Assembly (NCBI GenBank): GCA_018827205.1
Contig: JAHJXZ010000164.1
Location: 1 to 34,146 of the forward strand
Length of the DNA: 34,146 nt
Source: Gammaproteobacteria bacterium
GTDB lineage: Bacteria > Pseudomonadota > Gammaproteobacteria > Pseudomonadales > Pseudomonadaceae
Direction: 5' to 3'
Positions 8,178 through 16,970 of this stretch are shown one piece after another. The stretch's first letter is position 1; every line of letters starts with the position of its first letter. Under the pieces are notes generated by a model. It made no database searches. It saw nothing but the letters and a program-made list of their open reading frames with translations, and was not told the origin of the DNA. Position numbers and translations under genes: made by a program.

Positions 8178-10088
8178 TTAATCGAGCATATCGCCGTAGC
8201 GCTCATCCTTCTTGAACACCAGCGGCTGGGCGAAGCCCGGCACCTTGATTTGCTCGCAGTTGATCTCGATCTGCTGGTCGTCGATCAGGTCGTTGCCGAA
8301 GTTGTAGATAATCCCCAGATCACCCAGCAGTGCTTGCGCGTCGTAGGCTTGGGCCGCCCTGCGCGTGGTTTCGCGGCGTTGCAGGTAAGCGGCAAACGCG
8401 GTTTCGCCGTGGCGCTTGCGCAGCATACGTTCGGCCACATGCGGTGCCAGCAGCAGGGCGCTGGCGTTGTTGCCGCCAAAACCCTTGGAGTTGATCACGC
8501 ACAGGTCCAGTTGTTCGGGGGCGCGGGTGCGGTCGCTGGTAGCGAAGCTCAGGTGTTGCTGGTGCACGTCTTCGGCGACTGCATCAATGGTTTTGATCCC
8601 CGGGATGATGCCGTACTTGAAGCTGCCCAACGCGGAGATCACCTGGTCGCCACTGGCGGTGGCCAGGGAGTGGCCGACAAAGGCCTTTACTGCCGTTACC
8701 GGCCACTGTTTGATGGCGAAGGCGCTGGCGATGCGGTCGAGAATTTCCGACTCGGTCACCCGGTTGGCTGGCGTGCTGGAACCGTGGGCATGCACAAAGC
8801 TGCGTTCGCGCACCGCGTCGATACCCAGCAATTGCACTGCGCTGGACACGGCCTTGGCCACGGTCAGGTAATTGCCCGGGCCCGGGGCGGAGATGGATTT
8901 CTTGAAGCCGTCTGCGTTGATAAACACATCCGGCACCGCGCCGTGGATGTCTGCGCCCAGCTCCAGGGCCAGCTCATCATCCATCAGCACCACGAACTGG
9001 CAGGCCTCAGCCAGGGTGAACCCACAGTTTTCGCCAAACGGGCGGCTGGCGCGGCTGAAATCCACCGTGTCGTTGCCTTCGATTTGGCGCAGGCCATCTT
9101 CGGTGGCCAGGGCTCCCATGGCACCGTAACCCTCAATACACTCCTGATTGATCGGTGCCTCACTGTTGCCGACGATGGCCACTCGCGCCTTGCCCGAGCT
9201 GATCAGCTCGATGCCTTTTTGCAGGTTGTAGAGGAAAGTGGCACAGGCGCCGGTGACGCTGCCAGTGGTGCCGACGCTGCCCAGTACATAGGCGTTGATG
9301 AAATCCGCCGGCATGGTGTTGAGGCCCAGGGCCAGCTGTTTGGCGGTGACACGGCCGCCTTTGAGGCGTGACTGCATCAGGCCGCCGAAGCCGTTTTCGT
9401 CGAGCTGGCTCATGATGCTGCCAGCGAACACCGCGACTTCATCCGGGGCAACGTGCTGCATGATGGTCTGCCACTCGATACCAGTCGCACGCAGTGCATC
9501 GGTGACGCCGACGATGGTCATGGCCAGGCCGCGCGGGTGGAAGCGCGCGTTATACAGCTCGCTCGGCTCGAAGCCGGTAGGCAGCTGCCCGGCGGATTTC
9601 ACCGGCAGGGCGCGGTAGCTGTCGACCTTGAATTCGCAGTTGTCGTGCAGGGTCACCAGCACTTCGCTGGCGTTCAGCTCATCCACTGTCCAATCCGACG
9701 GCAGCGGGTCCGGCAGGTGTTTACGCAGGGTGATAAAACTCAGCGGCTGGCCGGCGGTGGCGCTAATGTCGATGGTCTTCTGCCAGTGTGCGGCGTCGAC
9801 ATCCAAGTGCTGTTTTCCGATGCGGCGCACCAGGGTCGAGGCAAGAATCTGCTCGGCGAAGCGAGCGTCGATCTCGGCCAGGCTCAAGGCATTGTCGGCG
9901 TCATCCTGATACCCGCCGTCGACTACCTTGATCAGCTTCATCATCACTGCCAGGCCCGCCAGGGTCTGCTGGCGCGCGGGGGTGTCCATGGACTCGATCA
10001 CGGTACGGCGGAAACCATGGTGGAAGGAGCTGCGCCCAGCCGCGTTATAGCCACCAAAACCAACGATCACAGGTAAGCGTGAGGTCAC
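8178..10088 (-). CDS. fabY: beta-ketoacyl-ACP synthase FabY
   Basis: A 636-residue condensing enzyme that matches the Pseudomonas FabY class. FabY starts fatty acid synthesis by condensing acetyl-CoA with malonyl-ACP, replacing FabH in P. aeruginosa. A thiolase-fold KAS core follows a long N-terminal extension. The Cys-His-His triad is visible as Cys282 (TGACATFLYN), His435 (VHAHGSSTPAN) and His473 (FVGHSLATASG), followed by a Gly-rich GFGGNNAS near the C-terminus. I chose the GTG at 10088 because AAGGAG lies 7 bases upstream and the protein then begins TSRLPVIVGFGG. The first in-frame codon, 11 codons earlier, has no such site. It is convergent with cysQ and divergent from an acyl-CoA ligase. 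Confidence 0.93.
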   Translation of the reverse strand: MTSRLPVIVGFGGYNAAGRSSFHHGFRRTVIESMDTPARQQTLAGLAVMMKLIKVVDGGYQDDADNALSLAEIDARFAEQILASTLVRRIGKQHLDVDAAHWQKTIDISATAGQPLSFITLRKHLPDPLPSDWTVDELNASEVLVTLHDNCEFKVDSYRALPVKSAGQLPTGFEPSELYNARFHPRGLAMTIVGVTDALRATGIEWQTIMQHVAPDEVAVFAGSIMSQLDENGFGGLMQSRLKGGRVTAKQLALGLNTMPADFINAYVLGSVGTTGSVTGACATFLYNLQKGIELISSGKARVAIVGNSEAPINQECIEGYGAMGALATEDGLRQIEGNDTVDFSRASRPFGENCGFTLAEACQFVVLMDDELALELGADIHGAVPDVFINADGFKKSISAPGPGNYLTVAKAVSSAVQLLGIDAVRERSFVHAHGSSTPANRVTESEILDRIASAFAIKQWPVTAVKAFVGHSLATASGDQVISALGSFKYGIIPGIKTIDAVAEDVHQQHLSFATSDRTRAPEQLDLCVINSKGFGGNNASALLLAPHVAERMLRKRHGETAFAAYLQRRETTRRAAQAYDAQALLGDLGIIYNFGNDLIDDQQIEINCEQIKVPGFAQPLVFKKDERYGDMLD

Positions 10089-10331
10089 TCGATAACTCCT
10101 TGAAAAGATAACGCCAGACAAGCCGAGATAAAGCTATGGAGGCTTGTCACACAGGCCGAATCGCTCTGCGGCGGTTACTACGCCGCGATCAAGCGACCAG
10201 CATGGCTGTTCGGATGCCTATGCTGACGTGATTGCTGACTTGCAAGTCACGGTTTCGACCAAGGTAGCGCATCGCTAAAACCCTACGGCTGTTATGGTTT
10301 CTGCGCATAAAGGTCCAGCTGGAGAACAACA

Positions 10332-11981
10332 ATGCACAGCGTCAATCCCTACGAATACGGCATGCCCCGCGATGCGGCTAACTTTCAGGCGCTCAGCCCG
10401 CTGAGCTTTCTTGAGCGTGCCGCCAGCGTTTACCCGCAGCGCCTGGCGCTGATCAATGGCAGCCTGCGCCAAACCTGGGGCGAAACCTACAGCCGCAGTA
10501 TTCGTCTGGCCTCGGCGCTGGCTCAGCGCGGCATCGGCTTGGGCGACACGGTGGCGGTGATCGCGCCTAACGGCCCGGCGATGTTTGAGGCGCATTTTGG
10601 CGTGCCGATGTGCGGCGCGGTGCTGAATGCCATCAACACCCGTCTGGATGCTGAAGCCATCGCCTTTATCCTGCAGCATGGCGAAGCCAAGGTGCTGCTG
10701 GTGGACAAGGAATTCGGCGAACTGGCCCAGCGTGTGGTTGGGCACCTGCCGCAACCGCCCCTGGTGATTGGCATCGATGACCCGGAATATGCCGACGGTC
10801 TGCTGATCGGCCAGCTGGATTACGAAGCGCTGCTTGCCGAAGGTGACGCTGATTACCCCTGGCAGTTGCCCGCCGACGAATGGCAGGCGATCTCGCTCAA
10901 TTACACCTCAGGTACCACCGGCAACCCCAAGGGCGTGGTTTACCACCATCGCGGCGCGCACCTGAATGCGCTGTCCAACGCCATGTGCTGGGACATGAGC
11001 CGTTTCCCGGTGTACCTGTGGACGCTGCCGATGTTCCACTGCAACGGCTGGTGCTTTCCCTGGGCGCTGGCCGCCTATGTCGGGGTCAATGTGTGCCTGC
11101 GTCATGTGCGTGCCGAGGCCATCTACCCGGCGCTTGCCGAGCATGGCGTCGACCATTTCTGCGGTGCGCCCATCGTGCTGAATATGCTGGCCAACGCCGA
11201 TGAAACACTGAAAGCGCTGAAGACCCAGCCGGTCAAAGTACTCACCGCCGGCGCCGCGCCACCCGCTGCGGTGATCGAAGCCATGGAAGCCTTGGAGTTT
11301 CGCGTCACCCACGTCTATGGCCTGACCGAAACCTACGGCCCCAGCGTGGCCTGCGAGTGGAAAAGCGAGTGGGACAGCGAAAGCCCGGAACAACGTGCGC
11401 GCCTGAAATCCCGCCAGGGCGTACGTGCGCCGCTGCTCGACGGCCTGATGGTGGCCGACCCCGATACCCTGCAACCGGTGGCGAAAGACGGCCAGACCAT
11501 CGGCGAGATCATGATGCGCGGCAACGTGGTGATGAAGGGCTATCTGAAGAACCCATCCGCCACTGCCGAGGCCTTTGCCGGTGGCTGGTTCCATTCCGGC
11601 GACCTGGCGGTGTGGCATGCCGATGGTTATGTGGAGATCAAGGATCGCAGCAAGGACATCATCATCTCCGGCGGCGAAAACATCTCCTCCATCGAAGTGG
11701 AAGACGTGCTGTATCGCCATCCGCTGATACTCGAAGCCGCCGTGGTGGCCATGGCCCACGCCAAATGGGGTGAAACACCGTGCGCTTTCGTCACCCTTAA
11801 GCCGGGTGCCGAGCTGACCGCCGAAGAGGTGATCGCCTTCTGTCAGCAGCGCATGGCGCGCTTCAAGGTGCCGGGCTGTGTGGTGTTCACCAACCTGCCG
11901 AAAACCAGCACCGGCAAGGTACAGAAGTTTGTCTTGCGTGAGCAGGCCAAGCAATTGGCCGCGCAGCAGGCGGTAGCCTAA
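10332..11981 (+). CDS. AMP-forming fatty acyl-CoA ligase
   Basis: A 549-residue ANL-superfamily ligase that activates a carboxylic acid to an acyl-AMP and then an acyl-CoA. The AMP-binding P-loop is at about residues 190-201 (YTSGTTGNPKG). A5 is YGLTETYGP, A7 is FHSGDLAVWHADGYVEIKDRSKD, A8 is GGENISS, and A10 is KTSTGKVQK with the catalytic Lys. The LPMFHCNGWCFPW segment is characteristic of the AlkK/DmdB-like subgroup that uses medium-chain, branched or methylthiopropionate-like acids. The start ATG has GGAG 7 bases upstream. It is divergent from fabY with 243 bp between. The exact substrate cannot be read from sequence. It ends 110 bp before the iron-binding protein gene. Confidence 0.9.
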   Translation: MHSVNPYEYGMPRDAANFQALSPLSFLERAASVYPQRLALINGSLRQTWGETYSRSIRLASALAQRGIGLGDTVAVIAPNGPAMFEAHFGVPMCGAVLNAINTRLDAEAIAFILQHGEAKVLLVDKEFGELAQRVVGHLPQPPLVIGIDDPEYADGLLIGQLDYEALLAEGDADYPWQLPADEWQAISLNYTSGTTGNPKGVVYHHRGAHLNALSNAMCWDMSRFPVYLWTLPMFHCNGWCFPWALAAYVGVNVCLRHVRAEAIYPALAEHGVDHFCGAPIVLNMLANADETLKALKTQPVKVLTAGAAPPAAVIEAMEALEFRVTHVYGLTETYGPSVACEWKSEWDSESPEQRARLKSRQGVRAPLLDGLMVADPDTLQPVAKDGQTIGEIMMRGNVVMKGYLKNPSATAEAFAGGWFHSGDLAVWHADGYVEIKDRSKDIIISGGENISSIEVEDVLYRHPLILEAAVVAMAHAKWGETPCAFVTLKPGAELTAEEVIAFCQQRMARFKVPGCVVFTNLPKTSTGKVQKFVLREQAKQLAAQQAVA

Positions 11982-12019
11982 GGAGGATTGAAGGCGCTTG
12001 TTACAGGTTTAAATGGATA

Positions 12020-12070
12020 ACGAGTTGAGAACCTAAATGCCATTCACTACTATTTGGCATCTTAACTCGT
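12020..12070 (+). promoter_or_regulatory. nested inverted repeat upstream of the iron-binding protein gene
   Basis: The outer arms are ACGAGTT (12020-12026) and AACTCGT (12064-12070). The inner arms are ATGCCA (12037-12042) and TGGCAT (12055-12060). The inner loop is 12 bases, with an asymmetric bulge of 10 against 3 bases. It lies 21 bp before the ATG. It could be an operator pair or a folded leader. It is not a clear match to a Fur box, and there is no T run for a terminator. Confidence 0.4.
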
Positions 12071-12091
12071 CCATACCAAGAGGCACTCTAC

Positions 12092-13093
12092 ATGCAGGTA
12101 AGCAAAGGCTTGTTCGCCGCACTTTCTCTCACCGCGCTGGCCAGCACTGTGCAGGCCGCCGATGAAGTGGTGGTGTATTCCTCGCGTATCGACGAGCTGA
12201 TCAAGCCGGTATTTGATGCCTACACCGCCAAGACCGGGGTTCAGGTGAAGTTCATCACCGACAAGGAAGCGCCGCTGATCGCTCGCCTGAAAGCCGAAGG
12301 TGCCAACACCCCGGCCGACCTGCTGATCACTGTGGATGCCGGCAACCTCTGGCAAGCTGAGCAGCAAGGCGTGCTGCAACCGACCCAATCCGAGCTGATC
12401 GCTGCCAATATCCCGGCTCAGTACCGCTCCAGCACTGACAGCTGGACTGGCCTGTCGCTGCGTGCACGGACCATCTTCTATTCCACCGAGCGAGTTAAAC
12501 CGAGCGAGCTGAGCACCTACGAAGCCCTGGCTGACAAGAACTGGGAAGGCCGCCTGTGCCTGCGTACCAGCAAGAAGGTCTACAACCAGTCGCTGACCGC
12601 CACCCTGATCGAAACCCATGGCGCGGCCAAAACTGAAGAAATCATCAAGGGCTGGGTCAACAACCTGGCCACCGACGTATTCGCCGATGACACCGCACTG
12701 CTGCAGGCCATCGACGCCGGTCAGTGCGACGTCGGCATCACCAACACCTACTACTACGGTCGCCTGCACCAGCAGCAGCCAGACCTGAAGGTGAAACCGT
12801 ACTGGCCGAACCAGAACGACCGTGGTGTGCACGTCAACCTGGCCGGTGCCGGTGTGACCAAGCACGCACCGCACGCCGAAGCAGCGCGCAAGCTGCTGGA
12901 GTGGATGACCACTGAAGAAGCGCAGACCATCTTCGCCGGCGTCAACCAGGAGTTCCCGGCCAACCCAGCGGTCGCGCCGTCCAAGGAAGTCGCTGCCTGG
13001 GGCACCTTCAAAGCTGACTCGATTGCCACCGAAGTAGCCGGCAAGCGCCAGGCTGAAGCGACCATGTTGATGGATCGAGCGGGTTGGAACTAA
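12092..13093 (+). CDS. periplasmic iron(III)-binding protein of ABC importer
   Basis: A 333-residue solute-binding protein of the FbpA/HitA/FutA class. The signal peptide is residues 1-22 (ending TVQA, AlaAspGlu mature start). [12 protein letters not shown] is the usual opening strand, [21 protein letters not shown] and the [11 protein letters not shown] stretch follow, and [10 protein letters not shown] holds the run Tyr220-222 that binds ferric ion in this family. The C-terminal helix [15 protein letters not shown] is typical. The ATG is preceded by GAGG. It is followed by two hairpins, the second a strong terminator, before the permease gene, so this abundant periplasmic component is probably made in excess of the permease. 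It resembles what I recall as PA5217. Transcription under Fur is likely, but I find no convincing Fur box. Confidence 0.9.
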   Translation: MQVSKGLFAALSLTALASTVQAADEVVVYSSRIDELIKPVFDAYTAKTGVQVKFITDKEAPLIARLKAEGANTPADLLITVDAGNLWQAEQQGVLQPTQSELIAANIPAQYRSSTDSWTGLSLRARTIFYSTERVKPSELSTYEALADKNWEGRLCLRTSKKVYNQSLTATLIETHGAAKTEEIIKGWVNNLATDVFADDTALLQAIDAGQCDVGITNTYYYGRLHQQQPDLKVKPYWPNQNDRGVHVNLAGAGVTKHAPHAEAARKLLEWMTTEEAQTIFAGVNQEFPANPAVAPSKEVAAWGTFKADSIATEVAGKRQAEATMLMDRAGWN

Positions 13094-13108
13094 GTCTGGG
13101 CTAAACCG

Positions 13109-13145
13109 GCAGGTGGAAAAGCCGTCACGGTTTTCCACCCTGCAA
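13109..13145 (+). terminator. hairpin after iron-binding protein gene
   Basis: GGTGGAAAA and TTTTCCACC form a 9-bp stem around a GC-rich 10-base loop, extended by GCA/TGC. It starts soon after the TAA. The T run lies inside the stem, so it may be weak or act as an RNA-stabilising structure. Confidence 0.55.
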
Positions 13146-13166
13146 CGCGCTGGCTTTATACTGCCG

Positions 13167-13194
13167 ACGCCCCGCCTTTGCGGGGCGTTGTCTT
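13167..13194 (+). terminator. rho-independent terminator before permease gene
   Basis: ACGCCCCGC / GCGGGGCGT is a 9-bp GC-rich stem with a 4-base loop, followed by TGTCTTTT. It lies 22-50 bp before the permease start, so it would attenuate read-through from the binding-protein gene. Confidence 0.85.
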
Positions 13195-13215
13195 TTCCGC
13201 TGTAGAGGACTCTGC

Positions 13216-14832
13216 GTGGCCCATCCTGCCCAGCGCCGCTGGTACACCATCGCCGTTGCCGTTGCCTTGCTGGTGCTGCTGCCGCTGAGCGTGCTGATGT
13301 TTAGCTGGCACGAGGTCGACCAGCAGATCTGGGCGCATCTGTGGCAAACCCAGTTGCCGCGCCTGCTCGGCAATACGCTAATGCTGGTGCTCGGCGTGGG
13401 CGTGGGCGTGACGCTGCTCGGCGTTAGCCTGGCCTGGCTAACCAGCCTTTGTGAGTTTCCCGGGCGGCGCTGGCTGGACTGGGCGCTGATGCTGCCGTTT
13501 GCCATTCCGGCTTATGTGCTGGCGTTCGTGTTTGTCGGCCTGCTGGATTTCGCCGGCCCGCTGCAAACCCTGCTACGCGAGTGGTTCGGCAGCGGTGTGC
13601 GCTTCCCCCGCGTGCGTTCCACTGGCGGGGTGATCATCGTCCTGGTGTTGGTGTTTTACCCCTACGTCTATCTGCTCGCGCGCAATGCCTTTTTGGCCCA
13701 GGGCAAGGGCCTGATGGAAGCGGCGCGGGTTCTCGGTCTGAGCCCCTGGCGGGCGTTCTGGCGCGTCGCCCTGCCGATGGCGCGGCCGGCGATTGGTGCG
13801 GGCCTGGCACTGGCAATCATGGAAACCCTGGCGGATTTCGGTGCGGTGGCGGTGTTCAACTTCGACACCTTTACCACGGCCATCTACAAGACCTGGTACA
13901 GCTTCTACAGCCTGACCAGCGCCACCCAGCTGGCCAGCCTGCTGCTGCTTGCAGTGATGCTGGTGCTCTACGGCGAACGTCGCGCCCGCGGTGCAGTACG
14001 CCCGGTGAACGAGCGGCCGCGCGGCAAGGCGCTGTATCACCTCAAGGGCGGCCAGGCCCTGGCCGCCAGTGCCTGGTGCGGTCTGGTGTTTGCCTGCGGC
14101 TTTGTTATTCCGATGCTGCAGCTGATTGTCTGGTTCTGGCAGCGCGGCCGTTTTGATCTGGATGAACGCTACAGCGCATTGATCCTGCACACCCTCTATC
14201 TGGGCGCGATGGCAGCGTTGATCACCGTCAGCGTGGCATTGCTGTTGGCCTTCGCCCGGCGTATGGCGCCGACTCGGCTAATGCGCTCTACCGTCGGACT
14301 GGCCAACCTGGGTTATGCCCTGCCGGGCTCGATGCTGGCGGTGGCGATCATGTTGGCGTTCAGTTATCTAGACCGCGAGCTGGTGATTCCGCTGTCCAGC
14401 TGGCTCGGTGGCGCAGGTAAGCCGGTGTTGCTTGGCAGCCTCTCGGCACTGTTGTTGGCCTATATGATCCGCTTTATGGCGGTGGCCTACGGCCCGCTGG
14501 AAAACAGCCTGGCGCGCATTCGTCCTTCCCTGCCGGAAGCCTCACGCAGCCTCGGCGTGGGCGGCGTCGGGCTGTTCTTCAAGGTCTACCTGCCGTTGCT
14601 GGTACCTGGCGCGCTGTCGGCGGCGTTGCTGGTGTTTGTCGATGTGCTCAAGGAAATGCCCGCCACCCTGCTGATGCGCCCCTTTGGTTGGGACACGCTG
14701 TCGGTAAGGGTGTTTGAAATGACCAGCGAAGGTGAGTGGGCGCGCGCCGCCCTGCCGGCTTTGACGCTGGTGCTGGTCGGGCTGTTGCCAGTGATTCTGC
14801 TGATCCGCCGTTCGGCGCGGCGCCACGGGTAG
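13216..14832 (+). CDS. iron(III) ABC transporter permease (FbpB/HitB type)
   Basis: A 538-residue inner-membrane protein made of two fused BPD-type permease halves, as in FbpB/SfuB/HitB. About 12 membrane segments are apparent. Each half carries an EAA loop that docks the ATPase: EAARVLGLSPWRAFWRVALP in the first half and EASRSLGVGGVGLFFKVYLP in the second. The start is GTG at 13216 with AGAGGA about 7 bases upstream. It works with the binding protein immediately upstream. The cognate ATPase gene (fbpC/hitC) is not adjacent, because the next gene is gcvT. The ATPase is presumably supplied from elsewhere in the genome. The synteny recalls PA5216. Confidence 0.92.
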   Translation: MAHPAQRRWYTIAVAVALLVLLPLSVLMFSWHEVDQQIWAHLWQTQLPRLLGNTLMLVLGVGVGVTLLGVSLAWLTSLCEFPGRRWLDWALMLPFAIPAYVLAFVFVGLLDFAGPLQTLLREWFGSGVRFPRVRSTGGVIIVLVLVFYPYVYLLARNAFLAQGKGLMEAARVLGLSPWRAFWRVALPMARPAIGAGLALAIMETLADFGAVAVFNFDTFTTAIYKTWYSFYSLTSATQLASLLLLAVMLVLYGERRARGAVRPVNERPRGKALYHLKGGQALAASAWCGLVFACGFVIPMLQLIVWFWQRGRFDLDERYSALILHTLYLGAMAALITVSVALLLAFARRMAPTRLMRSTVGLANLGYALPGSMLAVAIMLAFSYLDRELVIPLSSWLGGAGKPVLLGSLSALLLAYMIRFMAVAYGPLENSLARIRPSLPEASRSLGVGGVGLFFKVYLPLLVPGALSAALLVFVDVLKEMPATLLMRPFGWDTLSVRVFEMTSEGEWARAALPALTLVLVGLLPVILLIRRSARRHG

Positions 14833-14863
14833 GGTGGGTTAGCCCGTAGCGGCGTAACCCGCC
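14833..14863. repeat. palindromic intergenic repeat
   Basis: GGTGGGTTAGCC ... GGCGTAACCCGCC forms an imperfect hairpin directly after the permease stop. GTGGGTTAgc...gTAACCCGCC elements are widespread intergenic repeats in Pseudomonas and may terminate the permease transcript. Confidence 0.6.
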
Positions 14864-14880
14864 AGGCTTCTTCAGTGCAG

Positions 14881-14920
14881 GCAAGACCAAGATGACCGCC
14901 CCCGGTCTTGCGGCTACAAT
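14881..14920 (+). promoter_or_regulatory. candidate sigma70 promoter for gcvT, with inverted repeat
   Basis: ATGACC (14892-14897) and TACAAT (14915-14920) are 17 bp apart, a fair sigma70 pair about 107 bp before the gcvT ATG. The -35 lies inside an 8-bp inverted repeat, GCAAGACC (14881-14888) and GGTCTTGC (14904-14911), which could be an operator. No glycine riboswitch is apparent in the leader. Confidence 0.5.
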
Positions 14921-15026
14921 GCGCGCCATTCGCAGCGGCCGATCTTCTTGATAGCCCGTGCCAGCGCCCGGTTTTGCGGGCTCAGCCAGGTTGCCGCTGC
15001 ACTGCCCAGCCCGCAAGGAGACACTT

Positions 15027-16109
15027 ATGGGACAGCGCACACCGCTCTATGACCTGCACCTCGCTTTGGGTGCCAAGATGGTCGACTTCGGCGGTTGGGA
15101 CATGCCGTTGCACTATGGTTCGCAGGTCGAGGAGCACCATGAGGTGCGTCGTGACTGCGGGGTGTTCGATGTGTCGCACATGACCGTGGTGGATGTCAGC
15201 GGCAGCCAGGCCAAGTCCTATCTGCAGCACCTGCTGGCCAACGACATCGAGCGTCTGCAGAGCATCGGCAAAGCCCTCTACAGTGGCATGCTCAACGAAC
15301 AGGGCGGGGTGGTGGATGACCTGATCGTCTACCTCACTGACTTCGGCTATCGCGTGGTGGTGAATGCCTCGACGCGTGACAAGGACCTGGCCTGGATGCA
15401 CTTGCAGAGCGTCGACTTCGACGTGCAATTGCACGAGCGATCCGAACTGGCAATGTTGGCCATTCAAGGCCCGCATGCGCGCAGCAAGACCGCCGAGCTG
15501 GTCAGCCAGTCCCGCGCCAACCTGATGCAGAGCCTCAAGCCGTTCGAAGGCCAGCCCGATGGCGAGTGGTTTATCGCCCGTACCGGTTACACCGGCGAAG
15601 ACGGCCTGGAAATCATGCTGCCTGCCAGCGAAGTGGTGGCCTTCCTCAATGATCTGGTCGGTGCCGGTATTTCCCCGATTGGTTTAGGTGCGCGCGATAC
15701 CCTGCGCCTGGAAGCCGGGATGAACCTTTACGGGCAGGATATGGACGAAACTGTTACCCCGCTGGCGGCCAATATGGCCTGGACCATCGCCTGGGAGCCG
15801 GCCAGCCGTGGCTTTGTTGGCCGCGCCGCGCTGCAGAAACAGAAGGTCGAAGGTGTTGCCTCCAAGCTGGTCGGTCTGGTGTTGGAAGAACGCGGCGTGC
15901 TGCGTGCGCATCAGGTGGTGCGGGTTGAGGGCGTGGGCGAAGGTGAGATTACCAGCGGCAGTTTTTCGCCGACCTTGGGTAAATCCATCGCCCTGGCCCG
16001 CGTGCCGGCGGCCACTAACGAACGTGCCGAGGTAGAGATTCGCGGCAAGTGGTACCCGGTGCGGGTGGTCAAGCCGACGTTTGTGCGTAACGGCAAGGCG
16101 CTTATCTAA
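15027..16109 (+). CDS. gcvT: glycine cleavage system T protein (aminomethyltransferase)
   Basis: A 360-residue tetrahydrofolate-dependent aminomethyltransferase. It releases ammonia from the H-protein-bound aminomethyl group and forms methylene-THF. Motifs are clear: [27 protein letters not shown] at the N-terminus, [18 protein letters not shown] (folate-binding Glu region), [20 protein letters not shown], and the C-terminal barrel with [12 protein letters not shown]. The start is ATG at 15027 with AAGGAG 7 bases upstream; the open frame to 14958 is not used. gcvH follows after 142 bp. It resembles gcvT1 of P. aeruginosa. Confidence 0.96.
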   Translation: MGQRTPLYDLHLALGAKMVDFGGWDMPLHYGSQVEEHHEVRRDCGVFDVSHMTVVDVSGSQAKSYLQHLLANDIERLQSIGKALYSGMLNEQGGVVDDLIVYLTDFGYRVVVNASTRDKDLAWMHLQSVDFDVQLHERSELAMLAIQGPHARSKTAELVSQSRANLMQSLKPFEGQPDGEWFIARTGYTGEDGLEIMLPASEVVAFLNDLVGAGISPIGLGARDTLRLEAGMNLYGQDMDETVTPLAANMAWTIAWEPASRGFVGRAALQKQKVEGVASKLVGLVLEERGVLRAHQVVRVEGVGEGEITSGSFSPTLGKSIALARVPAATNERAEVEIRGKWYPVRVVKPTFVRNGKALI

Positions 16110-16251
16110 GCCTTGAACTGGCCATGGATGGTCGAGAACGCCCGTTTTGCAACGGTGCGTCAGGTTTTTAAAGACTTTCTTTCGGTATGGCCAAGGCCTG
16201 CTAAATTTCCATGACGGCGTGGTCGCCGTCATGTCAGATGAGGAACGACAC

Positions 16252-16641
16252 ATGAGCACTATCCCCGCCGATCTGCGTTACGCCGCCAGCCACGAGTGGG
16301 CGCGCCTGGAAGCCGATGGCAGCGTCACCGTAGGCATCTCTGATCACGCTCAGGAAGCTCTGGGTGATGTGGTTTTCATCGAGCTGCCAGAAGTTGGCAA
16401 AACCTTGAATGCCGGTCAGGAAGCCGGTGTGGTGGAGTCGGTCAAGGCCGCCTCTGACATCTATGCACCGGTTTCTGGTGAGGTGATCGCGATCAACGAC
16501 GGCCTGGCTGATAGCCCGGAAAGCGTCAACAGCGACCCGTACGGCAGCTGGTTCTTTAAGCTCAAGCCAAGCGATGCCAGCGAGCTGGACAAGCTGCTGG
16601 ATGCGGCCGCTTACAAGGCCACAGCCGATAGCGACGCTTAA
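16252..16641 (+). CDS. gcvH: glycine cleavage system H protein
   Basis: A 129-residue lipoyl carrier protein that shuttles the aminomethyl group among GcvP, GcvT and Lpd. The lipoylation site is VESVKAASD, with the modified Lys in the standard Glu-Ser-Val-Lys-Ala setting. [12 protein letters not shown] at the N-terminus and [11 protein letters not shown] near the C-terminus are typical. The ATG has AGGAA upstream. An intrinsic terminator follows, and gcvP, expected next in Pseudomonas gcvTHP loci, is absent; decarboxylase genes come instead. A distant gcvP must complete the complex. Confidence 0.97.
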   Translation: MSTIPADLRYAASHEWARLEADGSVTVGISDHAQEALGDVVFIELPEVGKTLNAGQEAGVVESVKAASDIYAPVSGEVIAINDGLADSPESVNSDPYGSWFFKLKPSDASELDKLLDAAAYKATADSDA

Positions 16642-16660
16642 GCCTCCCGCTTAGCTGCAA

Positions 16661-16689
16661 AACAAAGCCCCGCCTCGCGGGGCTTTGTT
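16661..16689 (+). terminator. rho-independent terminator after gcvH
   Basis: AACAAAGCCCCGC / GCGGGGCTTTGTT is a perfect 13-bp stem with a 3-base loop, followed by GTTTC. It is a strong terminator that separates gcvTH from the decarboxylase operon. Confidence 0.92.
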
Positions 16690-16970
16690 GTTTCTGCGTC
16701 TTTGCTTGCCCCTCGTAGTGGCACTGTGCTGCTCTAGCACGGCTATTCGTCGCACCCAGCTGTTTATTCGGTCAGAAAGTTTGCGCGGTTCGCGATGCTG
16801 ACTAGGCTGTTGATCCATGTCACAAGATGTTTCCCCACACGGCGCATAGTGGGGTGATCGGGCATGCACCAATTCCCCGGTTTCTATGCACTAATCCCTG
16901 CGCGGTTGTTGGGTGCCAGGGTATGGACCGTGCGACTGCGTTTGCGCAAAAGGACGATGGAGGCAGGTTG
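16690..16970 (+). promoter_or_regulatory. control region of the decarboxylase operon
   Basis: The 281 bp between the gcvH terminator and the first decarboxylase contain two ordered features. One is a palindrome, CCCCAC (16833-16838) and GTGGGG (16849-16854). The other is a direct repeat, ATGCACCAATTCCC (16864-16877) and ATGCACTAATCCC (16886-16898), with starts 22 bp apart, about two DNA turns. That arrangement suits an activator or ArgR-like dimer of dimers on one DNA face. I find no convincing sigma70 hexamer pair. A TGGCAC at 16719 has no correctly spaced -12 GC. Confidence 0.4.

Noticed and set aside
8250..9371. 373-codon plus-strand frame opposite fabY
   Set aside because: It is antisense to a firmly identified gene, has no ribosome site, and its composition follows the complement of fabY codons. 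GC-rich genes give such shadows. The frames at 17598-18821 and 21775-23076 (minus) are the same.
12010..12060. Fur box upstream of the iron-binding protein
   Set aside because: The best match to the 19-bp consensus was under half of the positions.
14864..15026. Glycine riboswitch before gcvT
   Set aside because: No tandem aptamer architecture is visible; the leader contains only a promoter-like pair and an inverted repeat.
16719..16732. TGGCAC followed by CTGC, resembling a sigma54 promoter
   Set aside because: The GG-to-GC distance is one base short of the strict -24/-12 spacing.
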